A stretch of DNA of 64,000 bases from Bacteroidales bacterium (GTDB lineage: Bacteria; Bacteroidota; Bacteroidia; Bacteroidales; Rikenellaceae): assembly GCA_910574205.1 (NCBI GenBank), contig CAJSYJ010000002.1:62001-126000 (forward strand). Direction: 5' to 3'. Positions 52,866-62,537 of the stretch are shown here, one piece after another; the first letter of the stretch is position 1; each line of letters opens with the position of its first letter. The notes beneath the pieces are model-generated. The model ran no database searches. It had not been told where the DNA came from and worked only from the letters and a program-made list of their open reading frames with translations. A program made the position numbers and the translations under genes.

Positions 52866-55544
52866 ATGAAGATTCTTTGGAGCTTTATTGCGATAGCCGC
52901 GACGACTGTCGCCACGGCTACCGCACAGCTGCACCATGTCGGGCAGCGCATAACCGACTATCTGAAAGATGTACCAGCCGAGGTCGGCGTGGCCGTGGCG
53001 ACCGACCGCGATGAAACCGTTTTCATAGGCAACGACATGCGCTACCCGCTGATGAGCGTATTCAAGTTCTACGTCGCTCTGGCCGTACTGGACAAAATGG
53101 ATCGTCAAGACTTATCTCCCGACACGCTTCTTCGCATCGAATCGTCGCAGCTTGCGCCAGACACTTACAGCCCGCTGCGCGACCGATATCCCGACCGCGA
53201 TATTTCGATCTCTCTCGCGGAGCTGTTGCGATACATGATCTCGATGAGCGACAACAACGCATGCGATATACTTATAGATTTTGCCGGAGGCATAAGAAGC
53301 GTCGATAGATACATACGATCTCTGGGCATTACCGATTTCAGACTGTCGGTCGACGAGAGACGCATGCACCGCGACATAAGAGATTGCTATCGTAACAACA
53401 GTACACCGGCCGAAACCGTACGCCTGCTGCAAAAGGCATACGAGCAGCGGCTGTTCCGCCCCGCATACTACGACCTGTTATGGGAGGCGATGAGGGCGAC
53501 GAGCACCGGAGCAGACAAACTCAAAGGCCGCCTGCCCGCAGAGGCGGCCGTCGCTCATAAGACCGGCTCGTCGGATCGCACGGCCTCGGGCATCAAGATA
53601 GGCGACAACGATGCTGGGATAGTATTTCTGCCCGACGGACGCCGATACTGCATCGCCGTATTCGTTGCGGATTCGCACCTATCCGACAGCGAGAATGCAG
53701 CGATAATCGCCGATATATCACGCATGGTATACGACGCCGTGACAGACGAAGAGGACGAGGAGCTTCGCGTCGCGTTTCTTACCGATCTGCATGTCACTCC
53801 GGGCAACGACAACGACAGGATGATCGATCATGTCGTCGACGAGATCAACGCCGAAGATTACGATCTTGTAATCATAGGCGGCGACATGACAAACATGGGC
53901 AGCGACGAGGAGCTGGCCAATATCCACCGCAAGCTCTCGCGTCTCGACGCACCGCAGTTAGTCGTAGCCGGAAACCACGAGACGACATGGTCGGAGAGCG
54001 CCTGCACCCGCTTCGGGGAGCTGTGGGGGCACGACAGCCGCACCTTTGCCGATGCCGGCCGATACCGCTTCGTCGGGTTTCAGGCGGGGCCGTTCATGAA
54101 GATGGCCGACGGCACGGTGCGTCGCGAAGATCTGCACTGGGCGGATTCGGTAATGTCCGCTACGCCAAGCAGCCACCGTATCGTCGCCGTATGCCACTAT
54201 CCGCTGTCGAACGACATAACCAACCGCCGCGAGGTAACGTCGATGCTCCGCTCGCACGACGCGGCGGCGGCGCTGTGCGGCCATTACCACCGGCCGAGTC
54301 TCAACAACTACGACTCCATACCCGGCATCATAGGCCGTTCGCTGATGCTCCAAGTCGACGGCCGGCCGACATACGGCTATACCGTTCTGCGATTCTCGGG
54401 CGACTCGGTGCGCGTGGAGGAGAAGCTCGTAGGCCGGCAGCCGGCAGAGCTCCATACGATAGCTCTCGGTTACAGCAGCGATATAGCGGCTCTGCCGTGC
54501 GACGAGCCGGCAGCGGAGTGCGATGCGGGGGTGTTCGAGGCCGAGTGCGTCGTCGAGGATGAGGCGTCGGTATATACCGGTGTAGCCGTACATGGCGATA
54601 CGATCTTCTACGGCAACTCGTCGGGACAGATCAAGGCCTTCGACACAAAGCGCCGCCGCATGCTCTGGCAGCGCGATTTCGGAGCGGCCATATACTCCAC
54701 ACCCGTTTATCACGACGGCAGGCTGATCGTAGCCACGGTCGGCGACGGGCTTCTCGCACTCGATGCCGCCAACGGCACGACGCTGTGGTGCAACCGCTCG
54801 CTCGAAAGGATGATAGGCGACGGCGTGATCGCAGAGGGATCATTATATATAGGTATCGACGGAGCCATGCTGCGCATAGCGCCCGAAGACGGCCGCATAA
54901 TCTGGCGATTCGACTACGGGCAGGGGCAGCCGCAGGGACGTCCGACGGTAGACGGCGGCAGGGTAGTATTCGGCGCTTGGGACTGCCATTTGTATTGCAT
55001 CGACACGGAGACGGGAACGATGCTGTGGAGGTGGAACAACGGCAGCGGGAACCGTCTGTTCTCGCCGGGGCATATCGTACCGCGCATATCTCATGGCCGC
55101 GTGATGATCGTCGCACCCGACCGCCACATGACATTCATAGATCTGGCCACAGGCCGGCAGCTATGGCGCATAAAGAGCCGCAAAGTACGCGAGACCACCG
55201 GCATAAGCGACGACGGCGAGATGTTTTACGCCAAGACGATGGACGGCGAGATGATAGCCGTACCGGTCGATGGCGACAGCTACACGGAGGCATGGACGGC
55301 CGATGCCGGCTGGGGATACGACCACAACCCATGCCCGATCTTAACGCGTGACGGCGTCGCCTACATGGCCAACCGCACGGGTATGATAGCTGCCGTCGAC
55401 GAATCGGACGGGCGGCTGCTCGGAGCCGCGAAGATAGCATCGGCCGCAGCCAACGACTTCACGGCCGACGACAACGGCGGCATCTGGGTATCGTTCATCG
55501 ACGGCCGCATATTCCGCATAGGATTGAAAACAGCCGGAAAATAA
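52866..55544 (+). CDS. Class A beta-lactamase - metallophosphoesterase - beta-propeller fusion protein
   Basis: One 892-residue frame with three complete domains. Signal peptide 1-21. Residues 25-292 are a class A serine beta-lactamase of the PER/CblA/CfxA type: Ser64-x-x-Lys67, Ser128-Asp-Asn130, Glu164 with His168 in the omega loop (as in PER enzymes, from memory), and Lys232-Thr-Gly234. All catalytic residues are intact. Residues 298-480 are a calcineurin-like phosphoesterase with metal ligands Asp307, His309, Asp340, Asn370-His371, His444, His473 and His475. Residues 570-885 form PQQ-like propeller repeats (LYCIDTETGTMLWRW and similar). The phosphoesterase-propeller pair is known in Bacteroidales; joining it to a beta-lactamase is unusual. 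No stop, start or signal peptide lies at the junction (about 292-300). Expected location: periplasm. Confidence 0.88.
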   Translation: MKILWSFIAIAATTVATATAQLHHVGQRITDYLKDVPAEVGVAVATDRDETVFIGNDMRYPLMSVFKFYVALAVLDKMDRQDLSPDTLLRIESSQLAPDTYSPLRDRYPDRDISISLAELLRYMISMSDNNACDILIDFAGGIRSVDRYIRSLGITDFRLSVDERRMHRDIRDCYRNNSTPAETVRLLQKAYEQRLFRPAYYDLLWEAMRATSTGADKLKGRLPAEAAVAHKTGSSDRTASGIKIGDNDAGIVFLPDGRRYCIAVFVADSHLSDSENAAIIADISRMVYDAVTDEEDEELRVAFLTDLHVTPGNDNDRMIDHVVDEINAEDYDLVIIGGDMTNMGSDEELANIHRKLSRLDAPQLVVAGNHETTWSESACTRFGELWGHDSRTFADAGRYRFVGFQAGPFMKMADGTVRREDLHWADSVMSATPSSHRIVAVCHYPLSNDITNRREVTSMLRSHDAAAALCGHYHRPSLNNYDSIPGIIGRSLMLQVDGRPTYGYTVLRFSGDSVRVEEKLVGRQPAELHTIALGYSSDIAALPCDEPAAECDAGVFEAECVVEDEASVYTGVAVHGDTIFYGNSSGQIKAFDTKRRRMLWQRDFGAAIYSTPVYHDGRLIVATVGDGLLALDAANGTTLWCNRSLERMIGDGVIAEGSLYIGIDGAMLRIAPEDGRIIWRFDYGQGQPQGRPTVDGGRVVFGAWDCHLYCIDTETGTMLWRWNNGSGNRLFSPGHIVPRISHGRVMIVAPDRHMTFIDLATGRQLWRIKSRKVRETTGISDDGEMFYAKTMDGEMIAVPVDGDSYTEAWTADAGWGYDHNPCPILTRDGVAYMANRTGMIAAVDESDGRLLGAAKIASAAANDFTADDNGGIWVSFIDGRIFRIGLKTAGK

Positions 55545-55649
55545 CAGCCTGGGATAACATAAGCAAAACTTATTATTTTCAAAATACCATAAACAACAAC
55601 ACCGATCTGCGGCATACAAGAAAAATTAACGATTATATAGCTGCAGACT

Positions 55650-55680
55650 TTTGCACAATCCAAAATAAGTTCTAACTTTG
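55650..55680 (+). promoter_or_regulatory. Promoter of the BACON lipoprotein gene
   Basis: TTTG at 55650-55653, 19 bases, TAACTTTG at 55673-55680 followed by T. The ATG is at 55750, giving a 5' leader of about 63 bases. An open frame starting at 55678 lies on the -7 box and is not used. Confidence 0.75.
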
Positions 55681-55749
55681 TCGGGTTTCGAGGTACAACG
55701 ATCCGAGGAGCCTCTTATAATACTCAAACTTTTTAACAAGGATCCAGCA

Positions 55750-58700
55750 ATGGAAAAGAAGAATCTTTTTAGAAGGGTGTGGTGCGTCATGTTCATGGCC
55801 GTCACGCTCGCACTTGTCGCATGCAGTGACGACAACACCGGGACCGACCCCATATCGCCGCGGCTCTCACTGCCGGAGGAGGCAGAGGAGATGAATTTCT
55901 CGGCAGATGAAGGTAGCCGCACCTTCACGCTGACGGCCAACTGCCAATGGAAGGCCTATGCAGGCGAAAAGTGGATTACGGTAACGCCCATGAGCGGCAA
56001 TGGTACCACAGAGATAACCGTTACGGTGGCTGCGACCGACATCGATCGCGAGACGTACATCGGCTTCAACATTGTCGGCGAAGAGCTGCACGTTCCCGGA
56101 TTCGATGCCTCGATACATATCGTGCAGAGCGGCAAAGCGGTCGAAGAGCCGCAAGGTACGATAACGATCCCGGAGATCATAGCCCGCATGACCGACCAGC
56201 AGGCCGTACTCGACGAGCAGAATGACCAGACGCTGATAGCCGTCGTGACGACCGACCGCAAGGGAGGCAACTTCACGAGCAAGAACCTGCAAGTGATGAC
56301 CGAAGGGGCGACAGAGAAGGGGCACGGCCTGACGCTGTACGGCAGCAATGCCGTAATCGACCCGAGCAACGAGGCATTCGACCTGGAAGCAGGAGACAAG
56401 ATCAAGATTACATTCAAGGCCGGACTGGCACGCATAGTCAATTACAGCGGCCTGTACGAGGTTACGGGCTCGGCAGGCGAAGAGTGGGTGGAGATCGAGA
56501 AGCTGGGACATGTCGAGACCGCCCCGATCGCAGCCGCGGCCGACTGTCTGGCCGACTACCAGTCGATGCTCGTCGCACTCGACAATGCCGTATCGCCCGC
56601 CCGCGCCGTGGAGTGGGGATCGGAGACTTCCACCAAGACCCATACGTTTACCGTCGGCGCGACGCCCGTAACGCTATTCATACAATACGCGTCGCCGACA
56701 TTCATCGGCAAGTACATAGCTCCCGAAGCTACGGGTACGCTGACGGGCGTAGTGACCGTATACAAGGGCAACGCGCAGCTCATGCCTCGCTCGATAGACG
56801 ATGTGGCGGCATTCGTCGGCGACAAGCCTGCCGAGACCACTTCGTTCTACTACAACGACTTCGACAAGGAGATAGTACAGAAGATCGACGGATCGTGGCC
56901 CTACTGCGATGAGTGGGAGGGCTGGAAAAACGAGCAGGGCACCGGCATCGCGGCGCTCGAATACGAGGTAAAGGGCGTCTCGCCGCGCTCGAACGAGCCG
57001 TCGAACAGCCAGTACTCGGACTATCCCGGCTCGGGCGGCAACCTCATTCTGTTCAGCTCTGGCGTGACATACATGTCGATCAACAAGATCGACGTAGGTG
57101 CGGAGCGCAACCTTCGTCTCACTTTCGGCGCCATGCGCTACGACATGCAGGCCGAGGACAACCGCTTCCGCAAGGAGGATTTCAACGTTCAGATAAGCCT
57201 CGACGGCGGCAGCACATGGTCGGCGCCGCTCGACTACACGCTCAAAACCGAGGGCACAGACCACTACTGGTCGCAGGCGGTGTGCGACTTCACGCTGGCA
57301 CGTCAGGCCGATAACGTATCGGTACGATTCACATCGCTCACGTCGAGCACAAACCGCATCGACGACGTAGAACTCGCGGCCGGACAAGGCGGACAGAGCG
57401 TCGACGGAACGGGTGCCACCGATCCCGCACGCGTAAGCACGATAGCCGAAGTCACGGCGGCGGCAAACGGCCAGTATACGATCCAAGGCAAGGTGTCGGC
57501 GACATATACCCGCGGATTCGTGGTAAGCGACGCGACGGGTTCGATAGTAGTATATCAGGGCAACAACCCAGAATATGTAGCGCGCATCGGCGATGAGATA
57601 CGCGCAGCAGGCGTAGTGACTGAGCCTTACTACGTCAAGCAGATGTCGTATGCCGACATAACGCTGTTGTCGGCGGGCGAGTACGCTTACGGCGAGCCGG
57701 CAGCCTACGATGCGACCGCGATAGCAGCCTTCATGGCGGCACCCAAGACCGAGTATGTGACGATAACGGGTACGATGACCGATCTGTCGACGATAAGCGT
57801 CGAGGGCACCGACGTCGTAGTGGAGATGCCTTATCTGAGCGACGGACAGATCGACCAGACCATGGTCGGCAAGCAGGTCGAGATAGACGCCTATACCATA
57901 GGAACCGACCGCAACCGAACCAAGATAAGCGTAATGCTGGTCGGCATAGACATGGCCGGCGGCTCGATAGTGGTATCGGCCATGCCGCAACTGCTGTCGT
58001 TCGCACCGCAGGGAGGCAGCAAGACGGTAGAGCTGACACTCTACAACGGCGAGGGCTGCACGATACGTCCGACGATCGACAACGACAGATTTACGGCGGA
58101 GGTAGCCGACGGCAACATCATAGTTACGGCACGAGAAAACAGCGATGCGCAGAACATCGAGACGGCGATGACCGTCGACATAATCAAGGAGTCGGCCGTA
58201 GCGGCGACCACGCGGATACGCCTTACGCAGGGTGCGGCGGCGCAGGACGGCCTGATAACCGTAAGGATGACGGCGCAGGATATAATCGACAACCGCAACG
58301 GTGCCACGGAGTTGGAGAAGGGCAAGTACGGCAACCAGAACGTCAGCAACATCGACTCGTGGTATACATGGACGCAGTACGGCTACGACATGGCAGGAGC
58401 GCGCATAGGCATATCGCAGAAGGGTATAATACCCAACACATTGCAGATGCAGGGCAACGACACGAAGGTTACCAACCAAGGTATAATCGCCAACATGAAC
58501 TCGCTGGGCAGGATCGTCAAGGTGGTCATACGCACCAAGAACGAGAACCAGTACACGCCCAACCACACGCTCTACGCAGGCACCGAGGCTTGCCCGTCGC
58601 AGACGGTCGTAGAGGCTGAGACAGTGACCGAGACCGACACCGTAACACCCGACAGAGTAAGCATATACACGCAGACATACGACCTGACGGGCGGCAATTA

Positions 58701-58776
58701 CACCTACTTTAAGATGCACAACGACAAGGCCGGCGTGGCATACGTCGACTCGATCGAGATAACATACGAGAAATAG
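55750..58776 (+). CDS. Large multi-domain surface lipoprotein with BACON domains
   Basis: A 1008-residue protein. Lipoprotein signal with Cys25 (LVACSD). Residues about 40-115 are a BACON-type Ig domain (FTLTANCQWKAYAGEKWITV). Residues about 125-235 resemble DUF5689/OB-fold modules (IPEIIARM...LIAVVTTDRKGGNF); a jellyroll-like module at 370-540 has ISLDGGSTWS; another OB-like module is at 555-660 (YTIQGKVSAT); a second BACON-like unit is at 745-840; a last beta domain ends the protein. It is likely surface-exposed and may bind glycans or proteins; no catalytic motif is seen. It follows the fusion gene but has its own promoter. A bidirectional terminator follows. Confidence 0.75.
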   Translation: MEKKNLFRRVWCVMFMAVTLALVACSDDNTGTDPISPRLSLPEEAEEMNFSADEGSRTFTLTANCQWKAYAGEKWITVTPMSGNGTTEITVTVAATDIDRETYIGFNIVGEELHVPGFDASIHIVQSGKAVEEPQGTITIPEIIARMTDQQAVLDEQNDQTLIAVVTTDRKGGNFTSKNLQVMTEGATEKGHGLTLYGSNAVIDPSNEAFDLEAGDKIKITFKAGLARIVNYSGLYEVTGSAGEEWVEIEKLGHVETAPIAAAADCLADYQSMLVALDNAVSPARAVEWGSETSTKTHTFTVGATPVTLFIQYASPTFIGKYIAPEATGTLTGVVTVYKGNAQLMPRSIDDVAAFVGDKPAETTSFYYNDFDKEIVQKIDGSWPYCDEWEGWKNEQGTGIAALEYEVKGVSPRSNEPSNSQYSDYPGSGGNLILFSSGVTYMSINKIDVGAERNLRLTFGAMRYDMQAEDNRFRKEDFNVQISLDGGSTWSAPLDYTLKTEGTDHYWSQAVCDFTLARQADNVSVRFTSLTSSTNRIDDVELAAGQGGQSVDGTGATDPARVSTIAEVTAAANGQYTIQGKVSATYTRGFVVSDATGSIVVYQGNNPEYVARIGDEIRAAGVVTEPYYVKQMSYADITLLSAGEYAYGEPAAYDATAIAAFMAAPKTEYVTITGTMTDLSTISVEGTDVVVEMPYLSDGQIDQTMVGKQVEIDAYTIGTDRNRTKISVMLVGIDMAGGSIVVSAMPQLLSFAPQGGSKTVELTLYNGEGCTIRPTIDNDRFTAEVADGNIIVTARENSDAQNIETAMTVDIIKESAVAATTRIRLTQGAAAQDGLITVRMTAQDIIDNRNGATELEKGKYGNQNVSNIDSWYTWTQYGYDMAGARIGISQKGIIPNTLQMQGNDTKVTNQGIIANMNSLGRIVKVVIRTKNENQYTPNHTLYAGTEACPSQTVVEAETVTETDTVTPDRVSIYTQTYDLTGGNYTYFKMHNDKAGVAYVDSIEITYEK

Positions 58777-58831
58777 GGTAGCGCCTCGTCGTCCGCCCGG
58801 CGTTGTCGGGCGGCAGAGCCAAGACCGATAA

Positions 58832-58868
58832 AAAATTACCCCGCCGCTGCATGCGACGGGGTAATTTT
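58832..58868. terminator. Bidirectional terminator
   Basis: AAAATTACCCCG-CCG (from 58832) pairs with CGACGGGGTAATTTT (to 58868) around CTGCATG, with one mismatch, flanked by A and T runs. A second hairpin, CCGCCCG/CGGGCGG, lies just upstream (about 58795-58813). It separates the convergent lipoprotein and mutase genes. Confidence 0.85.
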
Positions 58869-58905
58869 CATTTATCTCCTACCGGCGGTGCCGGCACGCA
58901 GAGTA

Positions 58906-60654
58906 TCAGATAAGGTCGAGCTCGCGCTTGATGCCCTCGATCTTGGCATCCAGCTCGGCCTCGACGCGCTCGAAATCGGCCACCGACGCAAGCTGCGCCT
59001 TGACGCCGAAGTAGAACTTGATCTTGGGCTCGGTACCCGACGGACGCACCGATACTTTCGTGCCGTCCTCGGTAAGCCACTGCAATACGTTGCTCTTGTC
59101 GGTAACGCCCTCGATAGGCGACTTGACGCCCGTAGCGACATCCAAAACCTCCAACGTCTTGTAGTCGTAGATCTTGACCACGGGCGACGAGAGGATCGTG
59201 CGGGGCGGGTTCTGGCGATAGTCGACCATCATCTGCTGTATCTGCTCGGCACCGTCCTTACCCTTGCGCACCACGTTGACCAGACCCTCGCGGTAGAAGC
59301 CGTACTTCACGTAGAGCTCCTGCAACCACTCGTAGAGGGTAAGACCCATGGTATCCTTGGCCCATGCGGCAGCCTCGGCCGCCAGCGAGCACGACGCCAC
59401 ACCGTCCTTGTCGCGGACGAAATCGCCGGGCAGGTAGCCGAACGACTCCTCGCCGCCGCCTATATATTTGGCCTTGCCCTCGTTCTCGCGGATGATCTTG
59501 GCGATGAACTTGAAGCCCGTAAGGCAGTTGTAGCACTTCACGCCGAAGTGTTCGGCAACGGCATCGGGCATCGTCGACGTGACGATAGTCTTGACGACAT
59601 ACTGGTTGCCGTCGATCTTGCCCAGCTCGGCCCAGCGCGTAAGCTGATAGCACATCAGAAGCACCAGAGTCTGGTTGCCGTTCAGCAGCACGTATTCGCC
59701 CTTGCCGTTACGCAGTGCCAGACCGATACGGTCGGAGTCGGGATCGGTAGCCATGGCCAGATCGGCGCCCTCCTTACGCGCCAGCTCGATAGCCATAGCC
59801 ATCGTCTTGCGCTCCTCGGGGTTGGGCGACTCGACAGTGGGGAAGTTGCCGTCCAGGACGGTCTGCTCCGGAACCGAGATAATGTTCTCGAAGCCCCACT
59901 TGCGCAGCGATGCCGGAACCAGACGCACGCCGGCACCGTGCAGCGGCGTATAGACGATCTTCATGTCGCGATGACGCGCTATGGACTCGGGCGAGAGCGA
60001 CAGCTCGTGAATGGCGTCGAGATACTTCTCGTCGAACGACTCGTCGAGGATGTGTATGTTCTCGGGATTGCGTCCCGTGAGCACCTGCGAGTTCTCGGTA
60101 ATCTTCTCGACCTCGGCGATGATGTTGACATCGTGAGGCGAGGTAACCTGCGAACCGTCGGTCCAGTAGGCCTTATAGCCGTTATACTCCTTGGGATTGT
60201 GGGAAGCGGTAACCATGACGCCCGACTGGCATTTCAGCTCGCGTATGGCGAAGCTCAGCTCGGGGGTCGGACGCAGGGCGTCGAACAGATATACCGTAAA
60301 GCCGTTAGAGGCGAAGATGTCGGCTACGCGCTCGGCGAACATACGCGAGTTGTTGCGGCTGTCGTGAGAAATGGCCACACGCACGGCCTCACCCTCGAAA
60401 TTCTTTTTGAGGTAGTTGGCAAGTCCCTGAGTAGCTGCGCCGACGGTGTAGATATTCATGCGGTTGGTACCGGCACCCATGATGCCGCGCAAGCCGCCCG
60501 TACCGAATTCCAGATCCTTATAGAAACTCTCTATCAATTCGTTACGGTCATTATTCATCATAAGACGTACCTGCTCCTTGGTCGCCTCGTCGTATTCGCC
60601 GTCGAGCCATTTCTGCGCCTTCGACAAGACCGACTGTTCTAATTCGTTAGTCAT
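58906..60654 (-). CDS. Phosphoglucomutase/phosphomannomutase family enzyme
   Basis: A 582-residue alpha-D-phosphohexomutase that moves phosphate between C1 and C6 of hexose phosphates. The phosphoserine loop TASHNPKEYNGYK is near residue 148; the metal-binding DPDSDR motif is near 308; the sugar-binding GGEESFGYL is near 396; and the C-terminal phosphate loop RPSGTEPKIKFYF is near 541. Length fits the Bacteroidetes long PGM/PMM type. It is divergent from dnaA, with a 321-base gap. Confidence 0.93.
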   Translation of the reverse strand: MTNELEQSVLSKAQKWLDGEYDEATKEQVRLMMNNDRNELIESFYKDLEFGTGGLRGIMGAGTNRMNIYTVGAATQGLANYLKKNFEGEAVRVAISHDSRNNSRMFAERVADIFASNGFTVYLFDALRPTPELSFAIRELKCQSGVMVTASHNPKEYNGYKAYWTDGSQVTSPHDVNIIAEVEKITENSQVLTGRNPENIHILDESFDEKYLDAIHELSLSPESIARHRDMKIVYTPLHGAGVRLVPASLRKWGFENIISVPEQTVLDGNFPTVESPNPEERKTMAMAIELARKEGADLAMATDPDSDRIGLALRNGKGEYVLLNGNQTLVLLMCYQLTRWAELGKIDGNQYVVKTIVTSTMPDAVAEHFGVKCYNCLTGFKFIAKIIRENEGKAKYIGGGEESFGYLPGDFVRDKDGVASCSLAAEAAAWAKDTMGLTLYEWLQELYVKYGFYREGLVNVVRKGKDGAEQIQQMMVDYRQNPPRTILSSPVVKIYDYKTLEVLDVATGVKSPIEGVTDKSNVLQWLTEDGTKVSVRPSGTEPKIKFYFGVKAQLASVADFERVEAELDAKIEGIKRELDLI

Positions 60655-60975
60655 AATCGTTATTGGTTATATTTATAAATATCGGTTAAGCCGTTTATTT
60701 TTCCAATATGCAAATATAGCAAAAATAATTCAATTACTATATATCAACACCTTAAATTGAGAGGCGTCGGAGCCCCCTTTCAGCTATAAAATAAAAATCC
60801 GAATTTGCAAGCCCCACCCGGGCATATTTTAATAAAATTATCCACATATTTGCACTGTCAAAAGTGAGCAAAAGACGACACCTATTCCTGAGGTCGATTC
60901 ACTCCGAACGCCAGACCGCAAAGTAAGTTATCGCTCGACGCCATACCGACAAACAGAGAAAGCACATTAGTAACT
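60655..60975. promoter_or_regulatory. dnaA upstream region with one DnaA box
   Basis: A 321-base gap, strongly AT-rich in its mutase-proximal half. A perfect DnaA box TTATCCACA lies at 60838-60846, next to a weak -7 (CATATTTG at 60846-60853). This suits DnaA autoregulation. Only one perfect box is seen, so the data do not establish an origin here. No ORF or other RNA is supported. Confidence 0.5.
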
Positions 60976-62382
60976 ATGTTGAATACACAAACATACGCAG
61001 ATGTTTGGCAGAATTGCCTCGACCACATCAAAGAGTCCATTACCGAAGAGGAGTTCGTCAAGTGGTTCAAGCCGATCGTGCCTATGGGCTTCGACGGCAC
61101 CAATCTGCGTCTGCGAGTGCCCAACGAGAGTTACGTCGCCAATATCGAAAAGAACTATCTGCAATTCCTGCGCCCGATCATAGCCGAGCTATACGGACGA
61201 CAGACCAGACTGCACTATGCGGTACCGCGCGCCAAGAGCCGCCCGGTAGAGGTCAATGCCGACACTACGGCCATATCGCGCTTCAATACGCAGACCGACA
61301 CGGCAAATATAAAAAATCCGTTCGTAATACCGGGCTTGCGAAAGATTTTCATCGACCCGCAGCTCAATCCCAACTACACCTTCGATAACCATATCGAGGG
61401 CGAATGCAACCGTCTGGCACGCTCGGCCGGCATGGCCGTGGCCGTCACGCCGGGCAGCAACGCTTTCAACCCTCTTTATATATATGGAGATTCGGGGCTG
61501 GGCAAGACCCATATCGTACAGGCCATAGGCCACGAGGTCAGACAGCGCCACCCCGAGTTGCAGGTGCTCTACGTATCGATGAACAAGTTTCAGGCACAGT
61601 TCCAGACGGCATACAAAAACGGCGAGATAACCGATTTCATACACTTCTATCAGATGATAGACGTGTTGATAATCGACGATATACAAGAGCTTACCGGCAA
61701 GACGGGTACGCAGAACGCCTTCTTCAACATCTTCAACCATCTGCAACTGGCGGGCAAGCAACTCGTGCTCACGTCAGACAAGCCGCCCGTGGAGTTGAAG
61801 GATATAGAACAGCGTCTGCTTACGCGGTTCAAGTGGGGACTGTCGGCGCTGCTCGATACGCCCGACTATCAGACCAAGATAAAGATAATACGCTCCAAGG
61901 CGCAGAAGTTGGGCGCGCAGATCTCGGACGAGGTCGTCATATATCTCGCCGACAACATATCGGCCAACGTCCGCGAGATCGAAGGCGCATTGTCGGCGCT
62001 GGTGGCCAACGCCTCGTTCCTCGGCCGCAAGATAACCACAGCGCTGGCCAAGGATATATTGAAAGTATACGTCAAGCTCACGCAGAAGGAGATCACGATA
62101 GAGCATATAACGAAAGTCGTGTGCGAATACTTCAACATAGACATGGAGACGTTCAACTCGGCCAAACGCACACGCGACGTGGCGCAGGCACGTCAGATAG
62201 CGATGTATCTGGCCAAGCAGCACACGAAGGCGCCGCTAACGGCCATAGGTTCGGTCATCGGCGGCCGCAACCATGCCACGGTGCTGCACTCGTGCAAAGC
62301 CGTAAGCGACATGATGGACACCGACAAGAGCTACAAGCAGCAGATCGAACAGATCGAGAAGATCGTACTGGGAAAGGCATAA
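60976..62382 (+). CDS. dnaA: Chromosomal replication initiator DnaA
   Basis: A 468-residue initiator. Domain I (1-80), a short linker (about 85-120), the AAA+ domain with Walker A GDSGLGKTH near residue 172, and Walker B LIIDDIQEL near 234; the C-terminal DNA-binding domain ends with the signature GGRNHATVLHSCKAV near 430-444, which reads DnaA boxes. Upstream is a DnaA box (60838); a terminator hairpin follows at 62413. Gene neighbours are not the usual dnaN/recF set. Confidence 0.96.
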   Translation: MLNTQTYADVWQNCLDHIKESITEEEFVKWFKPIVPMGFDGTNLRLRVPNESYVANIEKNYLQFLRPIIAELYGRQTRLHYAVPRAKSRPVEVNADTTAISRFNTQTDTANIKNPFVIPGLRKIFIDPQLNPNYTFDNHIEGECNRLARSAGMAVAVTPGSNAFNPLYIYGDSGLGKTHIVQAIGHEVRQRHPELQVLYVSMNKFQAQFQTAYKNGEITDFIHFYQMIDVLIIDDIQELTGKTGTQNAFFNIFNHLQLAGKQLVLTSDKPPVELKDIEQRLLTRFKWGLSALLDTPDYQTKIKIIRSKAQKLGAQISDEVVIYLADNISANVREIEGALSALVANASFLGRKITTALAKDILKVYVKLTQKEITIEHITKVVCEYFNIDMETFNSAKRTRDVAQARQIAMYLAKQHTKAPLTAIGSVIGGRNHATVLHSCKAVSDMMDTDKSYKQQIEQIEKIVLGKA

Positions 62383-62412
62383 GCGGAAAGAGGACATATG
62401 TCGTAAGATACG

Positions 62413-62444
62413 GGCAAGACTATCGGGTCTTGCCTTGTTGTTTT
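62413..62444 (+). terminator. Terminator after dnaA
   Basis: GGCAAGAC (62413-62420) pairs with GTCTTGCC (62427-62434), loop TATCGG, then TTGTTGTTTT. Confidence 0.85.
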
Positions 62445-62469
62445 AATATCATATTACCACCCGGAAAGT

Positions 62470-62499
62470 ATTGCCGTCAGCGAATAATTCGTATTTTTG
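62470..62499 (+). promoter_or_regulatory. Promoter of the WYL regulator gene
   Basis: ATTG at 62470-62473, 18 bases, TATTTTTG at 62492-62499 followed by C. The ATG at 62538 (or 62571) follows. Confidence 0.5.
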
Positions 62500-62537
62500 C
62501 ATACAGGCGAACATCATAACCGGAACAGCCTTCCGCG

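Noticed and set aside
60655..60975. Replication origin next to dnaA
   Set aside because: Only one perfect DnaA box is visible, with no cluster; kept as a dnaA regulatory region only.
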